This document shows positions 20,306-28,804 of a DNA stretch of 50,781 nucleotides, in pieces. Origin of the DNA: Anoxybacillus flavithermus (GTDB lineage: Bacteria > Bacillota > Bacilli > Bacillales > Anoxybacillaceae). The first letter of the stretch is position 1; each line of letters opens with the position of its first letter. Location: contig NZ_PEDM01000020.1 of assembly GCF_002742685.1 (NCBI RefSeq), forward strand, positions 1 to 50,781. Direction: 5' to 3'. The notes under the pieces were generated by a model that did no database searches, was not told the origin of the DNA, and worked only from the letters and a program-made list of their open reading frames with translations. The translations under genes and the position numbers were made by a program.

Positions 20306-20326
20306 CAAAGCCAACAAGCTGAATTT
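20291..20326. terminator. Bidirectional terminator between the GNAT gene and efp
   Basis: Perfect 14-bp stem AATTCAGCTTGTTG/CAACAAGCTGAATT with a seven-base loop. It overlaps the last codons of the acetyltransferase and faces the end of efp. Confidence 0.85.
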
Positions 20327-20347
20327 CTCACTTTTTACAATTTTCCA

Positions 20348-20905
20348 TTACGCACGTGATACATATGTGCCATCTGTTGTGTTAATAATTAATACATCGC
20401 CTTCGTTGACGAAGAACGGTACTTGAACAACAAGGCCTGTTTCTAACGTTGCTGGTTTTGAACCGCCTGATGCTGTATCGCCTTTAATGCCTGGCTCGGT
20501 TTCAACAACTTTTAATTCAACTGTGTTTGGCAATTCGACACCAATCGTTTCACCTTGGTACATCATAATAAATACTTCCATGTTTTCTTTTAAAAACTTT
20601 AATTCATGTTCAATTTGTTTTGCAGGTAGCTCAATTTGCTCATATGATTCCATATCCATGAACACGTGTTGATCGCCGTTTGCATATAAATATTGCATTT
20701 TGCGGTTGTCGATTTGTGCTTTGCTTACTTTTTCACCTGCGCGGAACGTTTTTTCTTGAATTGCACCTGTGCGCAAGTTACGAAGTTTTGAGCGAACGAA
20801 CGCCGCACCTTTTCCTGGTTTCACATGTTGGAATTCGATGACGCGCCAAATGTCACCATCGACTTCAATTGTTAAGCCTGTACGAAAATCGTTTACTGAA
20901 ATCAT
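20348..20905 (-). CDS. efp: Translation elongation factor P
   Basis: Relieves ribosome stalling at polyproline. 185 residues with three beta domains; the modified lysine is K32 in [15 protein letters not shown], and the C-terminal signature is [19 protein letters not shown] choose ATG 20905 ([10 protein letters not shown]), eight bases after AGGAGG, over the ATG two codons earlier, which is only two bases from it. In B. subtilis the same lysine carries 5-aminopentanol. It is 18 bp after yqhT. Confidence 0.97.
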   Translation of the reverse strand: MISVNDFRTGLTIEVDGDIWRVIEFQHVKPGKGAAFVRSKLRNLRTGAIQEKTFRAGEKVSKAQIDNRKMQYLYANGDQHVFMDMESYEQIELPAKQIEHELKFLKENMEVFIMMYQGETIGVELPNTVELKVVETEPGIKGDTASGGSKPATLETGLVVQVPFFVNEGDVLIINTTDGTYVSRA

Positions 20906-20923
20906 GTTCATTTCCTCCTACGT

Positions 20924-21985
20924 CTATAAAGTAATGAGATCTTTTGGTGAAAGAGTGAGCCGCTCATTGCCGTTTTCTGTAATGACGATGTCATCTTCAA
21001 TGCGAACACCGCCTAATCCCGCTATGTAAATGCCCGGTTCCACCGTCACAACCATTCCCGGCTGTAGCACTGTATCCGAACGCATCGAAAGCGCCGGCAT
21101 TTCGTGTACTTCCATGCCGAGACCATGACCAGTGGAATGCCCAAAATACTCACCAAATCCGCAAGCAGAAATGTAATCGCGTGTGAGCGCATCTGCCTCT
21201 CGCCCTGTCATCCCTGGACGAATATGTTCAACACCACGAAGCTGAGCTTGCAACACGACATCATATATGCGCTTTAACTCGTCACTTACATCTCCAACTG
21301 CAACCGTTCTCGTAATATCAGAGCAATATCCTTTATAATATGCCCCAAAATCAAGCGTGACGAACTCACCTTTTTCAATGACTTTATCTGTCGCCACTCC
21401 ATGTGGCAACGCTGAGCGCACGCCGGATGCAACGATAATATCAAACGATGAACTTGTCGCTCCTTGTTTGCGCATAAAAAATTCTAACTCATTTGCCACG
21501 TCTATTTCACGCACACCTGGGCGAATAAAATCGAGAATATGATGAAAGGCGGCATCGGCAATTTCGGCTGCTTCCTTTAATATCTTAATCTCTGCTTCTG
21601 ACTTAATCAAGCGTAACTTTTCAACTGCACCGGAAACAGGAACGAGCGTCGCTTTGATCGCTTTTTCATATGCTGAAAACGTTGCATACGAAAGATCGTC
21701 TTGCTCAAATCCAAGCTTTTGAATGCCTAATCGTTCGACTTGTTTCGCTACTTCTTCAATGAGCGTTTGCGTATGTTGCACAATTTCATATCCTTCAATT
21801 TGTCTTGTCGCTTGTTCAACGTAACGAAAGTCAGTAATAAATACGGCATCCGTTTCGCTAATTAAAGCAACACCAGCTGTTCCAGTAAAATTCGTCATAT
21901 AGCGACGGTTATAATCGTTTGTAATGAGAAATCCGTCAATGCCATGTTCGGCAAATTGTGCACGAAGTTTTTGTACTTTATTCAA
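20924..21985 (-). CDS. yqhT: Xaa-Pro aminopeptidase family protein (YqhT)
   Basis: M24 metallopeptidase of 353 residues. The N-terminal creatinase-like domain (about 1-125) is followed by the pita-bread domain with metal ligands in VTLDFGAYYKGYCSDITRT (two Asp), FGHSTGHGLGMEVHE (His, Glu) and VVTVEPGIYI/GGVRIEDD (Glu). Predicted to release an N-terminal residue before proline. It lies between aroQ and efp as in B. subtilis and is two bases after the aroQ stop. Confidence 0.93.
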   Translation of the reverse strand: MNKVQKLRAQFAEHGIDGFLITNDYNRRYMTNFTGTAGVALISETDAVFITDFRYVEQATRQIEGYEIVQHTQTLIEEVAKQVERLGIQKLGFEQDDLSYATFSAYEKAIKATLVPVSGAVEKLRLIKSEAEIKILKEAAEIADAAFHHILDFIRPGVREIDVANELEFFMRKQGATSSSFDIIVASGVRSALPHGVATDKVIEKGEFVTLDFGAYYKGYCSDITRTVAVGDVSDELKRIYDVVLQAQLRGVEHIRPGMTGREADALTRDYISACGFGEYFGHSTGHGLGMEVHEMPALSMRSDTVLQPGMVVTVEPGIYIAGLGGVRIEDDIVITENGNERLTLSPKDLITL

Positions 21986-21987
21986 TG

Positions 21988-22434
21988 TTATTTCTCCTTC
22001 CCTTCAACGATATCAAGCAACGCTAAAATCGCCAACCGATATCCGTTCACACCAAGTCCGACAATTTGTCCGGCCGTCACCGGAGCAAGAACAGATTGAT
22101 GACGAAACGGCTCTCTTGCGTGAATATTTGAAATATGTACTTCAATAACTGGCGTTTGTATGCTAGCAATCGCATCACGCAAGGCGTAACTATAATGCGT
22201 AAACGCCCCAGGATTGAAAATAATTCCATCGTATAACGATTCCGCCCGATGAATTTGGTCAATTAACGCCCCTTCGTAGTTGCTTTGATAACACGTTAAC
22301 TCCGCCCCATACTCACTAGCAAATTCCGTTAGCTGTTTTTCTAGTTGTGCAAGTGTCGTATGGCCATAAATATGTGGCTCTCTCATTCCGAGACGATTTA
22401 AGTTCGGACCGTTTAAAAGGAGGAATCGAACCAT
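21988..22434 (-). CDS. aroQ: Type II 3-dehydroquinate dehydratase
   Basis: Third step of the shikimate pathway. Signatures: LLNGPNLNRLGMREPHIYG with the catalytic Tyr/Arg loop, QSNYEGALIDQIH, FNPGAFTHYSYALRDAI and PVIEVHISNIHARE. I start at ATG 22434 (MVRFLLLNGPNLNRLG, 148 residues); the in-frame ATG at 22467 lies upstream of the GGGGGGAGAGGGG ribosome site. Confidence 0.96.
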   Translation of the reverse strand: MVRFLLLNGPNLNRLGMREPHIYGHTTLAQLEKQLTEFASEYGAELTCYQSNYEGALIDQIHRAESLYDGIIFNPGAFTHYSYALRDAIASIQTPVIEVHISNIHAREPFRHQSVLAPVTAGQIVGLGVNGYRLAILALLDIVEGKEK

Positions 22435-22471
22435 TCCCCTCTCCCCCCTTTGCTGATGAAAATACATATGG

Positions 22472-22990
22472 TTATTTTACCACATCGACCTGTTTTTGTC
22501 GCCTCATCTCTGCTACTTCGAATGAAATGGAATAACCGATAAACATTCCATATAAAATGTAAAAGCATACCATCGTGACAACCGTATTTCGCTCAAGTTG
22601 TGGAACGGCTTTTAACTGTGGAAAAATTGGATTTAAGACGTAAAAAACAAGCACCCATAACCCGATGCCGAAAGCGACGCCTGGCCAAATGCCTTGACGA
22701 TTTTTTAAAAAAGCATAGTATACAAACGCGGCAACGACAGAAGCAATCCCAATGAACAAAATCGCAATCGTCTGACCAAGCGCTTCGTTTTTCCAATCAC
22801 CGATCGCCCACGGTTGCAAAATGAAGTTTGGCGCGACTTCTGTAAAATGAAAAAAATAAGCACAGTATGCGAGGAAACTCCAAAATACACCTCCAATAAA
22901 ACCGATCAGCGCGACTTTTGCTAAAACGGGCATTGGTTTTTCTCTTTTATTTTGTTCCAGTTGTGCGTCTTGTTTCATTTTTGTTTGCAC
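22472..22990 (-). CDS. yqhR: YqhR family membrane protein
   Basis: Conserved Bacillus membrane protein with four hydrophobic segments and a hydrophilic N-terminus (about 30 residues). Start taken as GTG 22990, eight bases after GGAGGTG, giving 172 residues; the frame is open further to 23035 without a ribosome site. Located in the conserved order aroQ-yqhR, with yqhQ divergent. Function unknown. Confidence 0.85.
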   Translation of the reverse strand: MQTKMKQDAQLEQNKREKPMPVLAKVALIGFIGGVFWSFLAYCAYFFHFTEVAPNFILQPWAIGDWKNEALGQTIAILFIGIASVVAAFVYYAFLKNRQGIWPGVAFGIGLWVLVFYVLNPIFPQLKAVPQLERNTVVTMVCFYILYGMFIGYSISFEVAEMRRQKQVDVVK

Positions 22991-23150
22991 AGCAATCACC
23001 TCCGTTTTTATCTTGTCCAAAATGTTGCATCTCATGTGTATGAGCTCTCATTTTTGGCAACAATACAAATACAAACAATACATCGACCTAGAGGTTTTTA
23101 TCGTTTTCTTGTAGAATATAAGAAAAAAGAAAATAGGTTGGTGTCTTCTT

Positions 23151-24080
23151 ATGAGCAAAAACGTATACGGTGGGCAGGCAGTCATTGAAGGCGTCATGTT
23201 TGCTGGACGCAATCATTCCGTCACGGCCATTCGCCGCAAAGACGGTGCGATTGAGTATTTTCACGTTCCACGCGAAACAAACAGAACGCTTGCTTCATTT
23301 AAAAAAATTCCGTTTCTTCGCGGCATTTTTGCCATTATTCAAGCAAGCGCAAACGGATCGAAACATTTACAATTTTCAAGCGAACGATACGACCTCGATC
23401 CGACCGAAGATGAAACGTTGCAAGCGGAACCTCCGTCCAAATGGACGATGATTTTAGGTGTTGCACTGATCGGCGTGTTGTCGTTTCTATTCGGCAAATT
23501 TATTTTTACCCTTATTCCTGTATTTTTGGCTGAATTAACGAGACCGATTTTCCCATCGGACACAGCTCAAATACTTGTAGAAGGATGTTTCAAACTTCTT
23601 TTACTTTTAGGTTATATTTACTTTATTTCGCTTACGCCACTTGTCAAACGACTGTTTCAATATCATGGAGCAGAACATAAAGTAATTAATGCCTATGAAA
23701 ATGGTTTACCATTGACGGTTGAACATGTACAACAACAATCTCGCCTTCATTATCGTTGTGGCAGCAGCTTCATTTTATTTACTGTCATCATCGGCGTATT
23801 CGTTTACATGTTCGTCCCGACCGAACCGCTTTGGGTGCGCGTGTTAAATCGCTTAGCGCTCATTCCTGTTGTATTAGGACTATCGTTTGAAGTATTACAA
23901 ATCACAAACGCGTTGCGGCATGTTCCTGTGTTGCGTTGGTTAGGCTATCCTGGTTTATGGCTACAACTATTAACAACGAAAGAACCGACTAATGATCAAG
24001 TGGAAGTAGCGATCGCATCATTTCAACGTTTGCTTGAGTTAGAGGGAGAAGCGACGAACGAGCAAGAAGAAGTGGTGTAA
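23151..24080 (+). CDS. yqhQ: DUF1385 family membrane protein YqhQ
   Basis: 309 residues with the family opening YGGQAVIEGVMFAGRNH and a block of four to five membrane helices (about 100-250), including the conserved FQYHGAEHKVINAYENG and SRLHYRCGSSFILF segments. The conserved His, Glu and Cys residues suggest metal binding or catalysis, but no activity is known to me. Divergent from yqhR over a 160-bp gap in which I see no convincing regulatory motif. Confidence 0.9.
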   Translation: MSKNVYGGQAVIEGVMFAGRNHSVTAIRRKDGAIEYFHVPRETNRTLASFKKIPFLRGIFAIIQASANGSKHLQFSSERYDLDPTEDETLQAEPPSKWTMILGVALIGVLSFLFGKFIFTLIPVFLAELTRPIFPSDTAQILVEGCFKLLLLLGYIYFISLTPLVKRLFQYHGAEHKVINAYENGLPLTVEHVQQQSRLHYRCGSSFILFTVIIGVFVYMFVPTEPLWVRVLNRLALIPVVLGLSFEVLQITNALRHVPVLRWLGYPGLWLQLLTTKEPTNDQVEVAIASFQRLLELEGEATNEQEEVV

Positions 24081-24099
24081 CATAAAGGAGGTGGATCGA

Positions 24100-24441
24100 T
24101 TGCGTCGGCGCCCATTCCCGCTTGTCACTTTGCTTATTGTGTTCGCTATTGTTGGGTTTTCTTATCGTCTATGGAACGATCCGATGCAGTTGTTGAAACA
24201 AGTGTTTCTCATCGGATTGGTCGCAGGTGTCTTTTATGGCATATATAAATGGATACAAAGACAAAACTTTAGTCGTTCGTATCAAAAAGCGGTAAAACAA
24301 TCGAAAAAGCTCCACCACCAGAAAACGAAGCCGACGTCGAAAAAACAACCGCGCCCAACCGCTTTAAAGAAAAAGCACGCTACTCATTTAACAGTCATTG
24401 AAGGAAAAAAAGGAAAGAAAAAAAATCGGGCTTCTTTTTAA
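24100..24441 (+). CDS. yqhP: SA1362/YqhP family protein
   Basis: 113 residues from TTG 24100, which is eight bases after AAAGGAGG; the GTG at 24091 overlaps that site. Two membrane helices (PFPLVTLLIVFAIVGFSYRLW and LLKQVFLIGLVAGVFYGIYKWI) and a strongly basic Lys-rich tail. It follows yqhQ by 19 bp. Function unknown. Confidence 0.82.
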   Translation: MRRRPFPLVTLLIVFAIVGFSYRLWNDPMQLLKQVFLIGLVAGVFYGIYKWIQRQNFSRSYQKAVKQSKKLHHQKTKPTSKKQPRPTALKKKHATHLTVIEGKKGKKKNRASF

Positions 24442-24453
24442 CCCGATTTTTTC
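24421..24453. terminator. Bidirectional terminator between yqhP and yqhO
   Basis: Stem AAAAATCGGG/CCCGATTTTT with T-runs on both strands, between converging genes. Confidence 0.9.
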
Positions 24454-24455
24454 TT

Positions 24456-25334
24456 TTAATACGTCCACGTTTTTAAAAATTGTTTGGTGCGCTCTTTTCC
24501 AAACGAAATGAGCTTCTTTTTTTCTTCATCCGTCACTGAGAAATCGGTGGCAACGACATGTTTGACAGGAAGGAAAACGATGTTTTTTTCATGGCGGCGT
24601 GAAATGTACCGTTCATCGTGCGCCTCGCGCATCGTTTGAAACAACGCTTCATACAAATCAATGGCATTATTAATTTTCTTTTTGGCTTTTTGCGCCTGTC
24701 TTGCGCTTAGTTTGATGCCTAGAACAGGTCGTTTTTTCCGTTCTTCATCAAATAAAAAAATCGGGAAATTGCTTAGTAAGCCACCATCAACGACAATATG
24801 CTTCCCTTCGTCTGTCTTTAACCGCACAGGCTCAAAAAAATAAGGGATGCCGATGCTCATTCTGACCGCTTTGGCGACAGGAAAACGGAGAGGATCAATG
24901 CCGTATTTCGGTAAATCATCTGGCAAAATAAGCATCGTGCCATTCGTTAAATCAGAAGCAACAACGCGTAATCGTTCGTGAGGCAAATCAGCAAACGTGT
25001 ACACTCCTTTTTTACCTAGCTGCTCACTTATCCATCGTTCGAGCTTTTCTCCTTTGTATAATCCTAATTTCCAATAAAGAACGAGCCATTTTAACCACGC
25101 ATACGGAATGATCGTACGTCGCTCATCGAGAAAATCCATTAAATTCATATCGTCCATCATGCCTATCATTTCCTTGCTTGTAAATCCCGATGCAATAAAC
25201 GAAGCAATAAGTGCCCCTGCGCTCGTACCAGCAAGCCGTTTAAAGCGAAAACCTTTTTCCTCAATCGCCTCGTATGCCCCAATCAATGCGAAACCTTTAA
25301 CGCCTCCACCGGAAAATACACCATCAATCTCCAT
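24456..25334 (-). CDS. yqhO: Patatin-like phospholipase family protein YqhO
   Basis: 292 residues from ATG 25334 (MEIDGVFSGGGVKGFALIG). Patatin hydrolase features: oxyanion loop GGGVKG, nucleophile elbow GTSAG (LAGTSAGALIASF) and the catalytic Asp in VDGGLLSNFPI (DGG). The family acts as acyl hydrolases on lipids; the substrate here is unknown. The frame extends to 25478, but only the internal ATG has a GAGGAGGG site. Downstream of mntR. Confidence 0.9.
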   Translation of the reverse strand: MEIDGVFSGGGVKGFALIGAYEAIEEKGFRFKRLAGTSAGALIASFIASGFTSKEMIGMMDDMNLMDFLDERRTIIPYAWLKWLVLYWKLGLYKGEKLERWISEQLGKKGVYTFADLPHERLRVVASDLTNGTMLILPDDLPKYGIDPLRFPVAKAVRMSIGIPYFFEPVRLKTDEGKHIVVDGGLLSNFPIFLFDEERKKRPVLGIKLSARQAQKAKKKINNAIDLYEALFQTMREAHDERYISRRHEKNIVFLPVKHVVATDFSVTDEEKKKLISFGKERTKQFLKTWTY

Positions 25335-25391
25335 GCTCTTCCCTCCTCGCCATATATGTATGAAAAATGGGAGGGATTGAGCATAAAAAAC

Positions 25392-25421
25392 AAAAAAGAA
25401 CAAGCGTTTATGCCTGTTCTT
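25392..25421 (-). terminator. Terminator of mntR
   Basis: Minus-strand hairpin AGAACA/TGTTCT with a GC-containing inner stem, followed by TTTTTTGTTTTTT. It overlaps the end of mntR. Confidence 0.75.
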
Positions 25422-25836
25422 GCTCGTTTTGCCTTTGAATGTTGCGAAGCGCTTCAAGACGTGACCGATCTTCCTCAAAGTATTGTACTAAGTCACCGAT
25501 GCGGTCAATTGCATTCCAGCTTAAGTGATGTTCGATTCCCTCAACATCGCGATAAATGTTTTCTTCATCTACACCAATGAGACGCATAAATTGTTCAAGC
25601 AACTCATGGCGATACACAAGCCGCTTGCCGATTTTTTTTCCTTTCGGAGTAAGTACGAGCCCTCGGTATTTCTCATATACTAAATATTCGTCTTTATCAA
25701 GCTTTTGAACCATTTTTGTCACAGAGGAGGGATGAACAGATAACGCTTCAGCAATATCCGATACGCGGGCGTATCCTTTTTCTTCGATCAATATATAAAT
25801 TTGCTCAATATAATCTTCCATGCTTGGTGTTGGCAT
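25408..25836 (-). CDS. mntR: Manganese-dependent transcriptional regulator MntR
   Basis: DtxR-family repressor of manganese uptake. 142 residues, as in B. subtilis, from ATG 25836 ([14 protein letters not shown]) with GGAGGG six bases upstream. The Mn ligands D8 and E11 are visible, and the C-terminal set lies in RHELLEQF and [11 protein letters not shown]. The winged helix is [22 protein letters not shown]. No manganese transporter is in the window. Confidence 0.96.
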   Translation of the reverse strand: MPTPSMEDYIEQIYILIEEKGYARVSDIAEALSVHPSSVTKMVQKLDKDEYLVYEKYRGLVLTPKGKKIGKRLVYRHELLEQFMRLIGVDEENIYRDVEGIEHHLSWNAIDRIGDLVQYFEEDRSRLEALRNIQRQNEQEQA

Positions 25837-25905
25837 ATGTGTCCCTCCTAAACAAACATCCGCAATCATTATGATTATAACATGTTTACCAAGCATGACA
25901 ACTAT

Positions 25906-26931
25906 TTACGTAAAATATTCAATGGTTGCTTCGGGAAAAAATTGTGCAATATAGGAACGAATCGTGTCATTCAACCGATTGGCTTCTTCATCTTGATACA
26001 CATATTTTCCAATTCCGTATCGTCCCCATTTATATTTTCGTTTCGTTTCATCAAGGTCCAGTTTCGTCTTCGGATATCGTTTTTGAATGACTGTTTTCGC
26101 TGGTTTTGTAAAGCGATGTTGAATTAATTCAAACGTTAAATTTGTTAGGTCGATGCCTTGCAAGTTTTTGTTCAGTCGTTCAAACAGCTCAAAATATCCT
26201 TCTTCCCAATCGTCATGCATATAAATCGGAGCGACGATAAATCCGAGCGGATAGCCAGCATGCGCCACTTTTCGCGCCGCCTCTAGCCGTGCGTCAAACG
26301 AAGACGTCCCCGGTTCAAAGTTTTGAATAACATACCGTGAATTGACGCTAAAACGAAAGCGTGTTTTTCCATTATGTTTTGCATCAAGCAAATGATCGAC
26401 ATGTTCATATTTTGTGACAAAACGAAGTCGACCATATTCCGTCGCACCAATAAATTCAATCGTTTTTTTTAACGCATGCGTCAAATGGTCGATGCCGACA
26501 ATGTCGGACGTACAAGCCGCTTCAAAGCGCGTAATTTCCGGAGCGCGTTCATCAATATATTTTTTCGCTTGAGCAAAAATATCATCCAGATTGACGTACA
26601 CACGAATGTAAGGTTTGCTTCCAAGCGTCGTCTGTAAATAACAATAATGACAATGCCCCATGCATCCCGTCGCTAGAGGAATCGCATATTCTGCCGATGG
26701 TTTAGATGTATCAAATTTTAATGTGCGCCGAACACCGACAACAAGCGTTGATTTTGCATTGCGATATTGCTGAAGCTCGTTATCTCCCGGAATGCCGCGC
26801 ACTTGGTTATGCGATGTCGTTTCGCGAATGTCGATATGCATACGTTTAAATTTTTCATATAACTCTTTGCCGAGCGGATAATGAAGCGCTTCGGGCTCAA
26901 AATAAACAAGCTGGGGAATAAATGGCTTCAT
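25906..26931 (-). CDS. splB: Spore photoproduct lyase
   Basis: Radical SAM enzyme that repairs the thymine dimer (spore photoproduct) formed in UV-irradiated spores during germination. The 4Fe-4S cluster cysteines are CMGHCHYC (CxxxCxxC). The C-terminal radical-bearing region is shortened relative to nothing I can see: 341 residues is family-typical. It stands alone, with splA not present. A CATACTA -10 just upstream suggests forespore expression. In B. subtilis splB lies elsewhere, so this location next to nrdJ is lineage-specific. Confidence 0.95.
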   Translation of the reverse strand: MKPFIPQLVYFEPEALHYPLGKELYEKFKRMHIDIRETTSHNQVRGIPGDNELQQYRNAKSTLVVGVRRTLKFDTSKPSAEYAIPLATGCMGHCHYCYLQTTLGSKPYIRVYVNLDDIFAQAKKYIDERAPEITRFEAACTSDIVGIDHLTHALKKTIEFIGATEYGRLRFVTKYEHVDHLLDAKHNGKTRFRFSVNSRYVIQNFEPGTSSFDARLEAARKVAHAGYPLGFIVAPIYMHDDWEEGYFELFERLNKNLQGIDLTNLTFELIQHRFTKPAKTVIQKRYPKTKLDLDETKRKYKWGRYGIGKYVYQDEEANRLNDTIRSYIAQFFPEATIEYFT

Positions 26932-26933
26932 AC

Positions 26934-26977
26934 AATCACCTCAATGTTAGTATGGTTTATTCGTATGAGGTGATGAA
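26934..26977 (-). promoter_or_regulatory. splB leader: sigma-G/F-like -10 inside an inverted repeat
   Basis: Minus-strand CATACTA (26954-26948) fits the sigma-G/F -10 consensus; no clear -35 is seen. It is bracketed by a 9-bp inverted repeat ATCACCTCA/TGAGGTGAT whose downstream arm is the splB Shine-Dalgarno sequence GAGGTGAT. The same arrangement occurs before yqzE. Confidence 0.5.
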
Positions 26978-26992
26978 ATACAATTTTTGTAA

Positions 26993-27020
26993 TAAAATAA
27001 GGAACGGGTTTTCCCGTCCC
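26993..27020 (-). terminator. Terminator of nrdJ
   Basis: Stem GGGACGGG/CCCGTTCC with loop AAAA on the minus strand (one G:U), then TTATTTTA. Confidence 0.8.
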
Positions 27021-27028
27021 TTTTTACG

Positions 27029-28804
27029 TTATAAACCACATTTTAATTGGGCACCGCAACTTGTGCACGTGTTGCAGCCACCGATTTCTTCGACCGTTCC
27101 TTCACGGCATACTGGACAAACGTTTCCAACTTCTGAACCGATCGTAACGTCCGTTGCGCGTAAATCTGGAATCGTTTCAACAAGGGCAACAGCCCGCTTT
27201 TTCGGTTCTTCTGGCAGAAGCTCTAGCTGCTCTTCGACCGCATGTTCTTCTGCTTTTAGTGTTAATACTTGCGCATCGCGGCTACCATCGACATAGACTG
27301 TTCCACCTTTTGCTCCACCTCGCCATAACCGCTCGTACACTTTTTGCACTTGCTCGACCGTATAGCCGCGCGGTGCATTCACCGTTTTTGAAAGGCTTGA
27401 ATCGACCCAACGTTGAATAATGCACTGGACATCGGCATGCGCTTCTGGCGATAAGTCCATGGCGGTTACAAACCAATGCGGCAAGTTGTTCGGATCCGCT
27501 TCTGGATGTTTATCTAAATATTCTTGAACGATATCCGCCTTCACTTCAATAAACTTGCCGAGACGGCCGCTTCGATAATAAGAGAAGGAAAAATATGGTT
27601 CAAGTCCTGTGGACACGCCGATCATGGTCCCTGTGGATCCAGTCGGAGCAACCGTTAATAAATGCGAGTTGCGAATGCCGTATGTTAAAATATCTTGGCG
27701 AATATCGTCCGGCATTTTTTTCATATAACCGGTGTGAATAAACGCTTCACGCAATTTCATCGTTTCTTCTTCCGTTTCGCCAACTAAAAACGGAAAGCTT
27801 CCTTTTTCTTTCGCAAGCTCAATCGACGCACGATACGCCGTTGCCGCAATTGTTTTAAACAGTTCGTCAACTAACTGGTTTCCTTCTTCCGAACCATACT
27901 CTTTCTCGCAATAAATGAGCAAATCCGCTAGCCCCATGACGCCAAGACCGACGCGGCGCTCCCCAAGCGCTTGCTTTTTATTTTCCTCAAGGAAGTATGG
28001 GGTTGCATCAATAACGTTATCTTGCATACGGACACCGACTTCAACCGTCCGCTTTAATTTTTCATAATCCACAACTTTATTTTCTTTATCGACCATATTC
28101 GCCAAATTAATTGCAGCTAAATTACACACAGAATAAGGTGCGAGTGGTTGTTCACCACACGGATTTGTTGCGACTACTTTTTGTCCGTACGCTCTTGCAT
28201 TCGTCATGTCGTTGGCGTTGTCGATAAAGAAAATGCCTGGTTCTGCAGAATACGTTGCGCAAATGTTAATGAGCTTCCATAGCTCGCGGGCACGAATTTT
28301 TCGATAGACGCGAACGCGATAGCCCATTTTCTCCCATTCGCGCACATCGCCGACTTCGTGCCATTTTTCATTGTAGATGCGCATTTCTTCTTCCGAGTAC
28401 GTTTCAACATCCGGGAAGCGCAATTCGTATTCTTCATCGTTTTCTACTGCCTGCATAAACTCTTTCGTTAAGCAAACAGAAATGTTCGCTCCTGTTAAAA
28501 AGTCCGGATTGTGCACGCTATACGTACCGCCTGTCCGCAACTTTTCTTCCGCATCTTTAATAATTTTTTCTGAAAAGCCGCCGTATCCTGGGATGTTTTT
28601 GTAGTTGACGATCCCTTGATACATCGCGCGCTCTTGTTCAGTAAGTGGCGTAAACTTTAATTTTTCTCTCGCTGCTTTTTGAATACCTTCATCTTCTGTA
28701 TTTTCAAGCAAATAGCGCAAAATGCGCGGATTTTGCATTTTTGAAATAATAAATTCAATAATGTCCGGGTGCCAATCGGCTAGCATAATCATTTGAGCGC
28801 CACG
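27029..28804 (-). CDS. nrdJ: NrdJ exon 2: C-terminal 591 residues of B12-dependent ribonucleotide reductase
   Basis: Second exon of a class II (adenosylcobalamin-dependent) ribonucleoside-triphosphate/diphosphate reductase. It starts in frame at CGT (Arg) directly after the group I intron and continues RGAQMIMLADWHPDIIEF. Active-site features include NPCGEQPLAPYSVCNLAAINLANM (catalytic Cys/Glu), and the C-terminal zinc-ribbon CPVCREGTVEEIGGCNTCTSC followed by CGL. A GTG-initiated ORF extends 15 bases into the intron (to 28819), but that is an artefact of the open frame. Joined with exon 1 the protein is 853 residues, the usual length for this family in Bacillaceae. Confidence 0.93.
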   Translation of the reverse strand, partial: RGAQMIMLADWHPDIIEFIISKMQNPRILRYLLENTEDEGIQKAAREKLKFTPLTEQERAMYQGIVNYKNIPGYGGFSEKIIKDAEEKLRTGGTYSVHNPDFLTGANISVCLTKEFMQAVENDEEYELRFPDVETYSEEEMRIYNEKWHEVGDVREWEKMGYRVRVYRKIRARELWKLINICATYSAEPGIFFIDNANDMTNARAYGQKVVATNPCGEQPLAPYSVCNLAAINLANMVDKENKVVDYEKLKRTVEVGVRMQDNVIDATPYFLEENKKQALGERRVGLGVMGLADLLIYCEKEYGSEEGNQLVDELFKTIAATAYRASIELAKEKGSFPFLVGETEEETMKLREAFIHTGYMKKMPDDIRQDILTYGIRNSHLLTVAPTGSTGTMIGVSTGLEPYFSFSYYRSGRLGKFIEVKADIVQEYLDKHPEADPNNLPHWFVTAMDLSPEAHADVQCIIQRWVDSSLSKTVNAPRGYTVEQVQKVYERLWRGGAKGGTVYVDGSRDAQVLTLKAEEHAVEEQLELLPEEPKKRAVALVETIPDLRATDVTIGSEVGNVCPVCREGTVEEIGGCNTCTSCGAQLKCGL

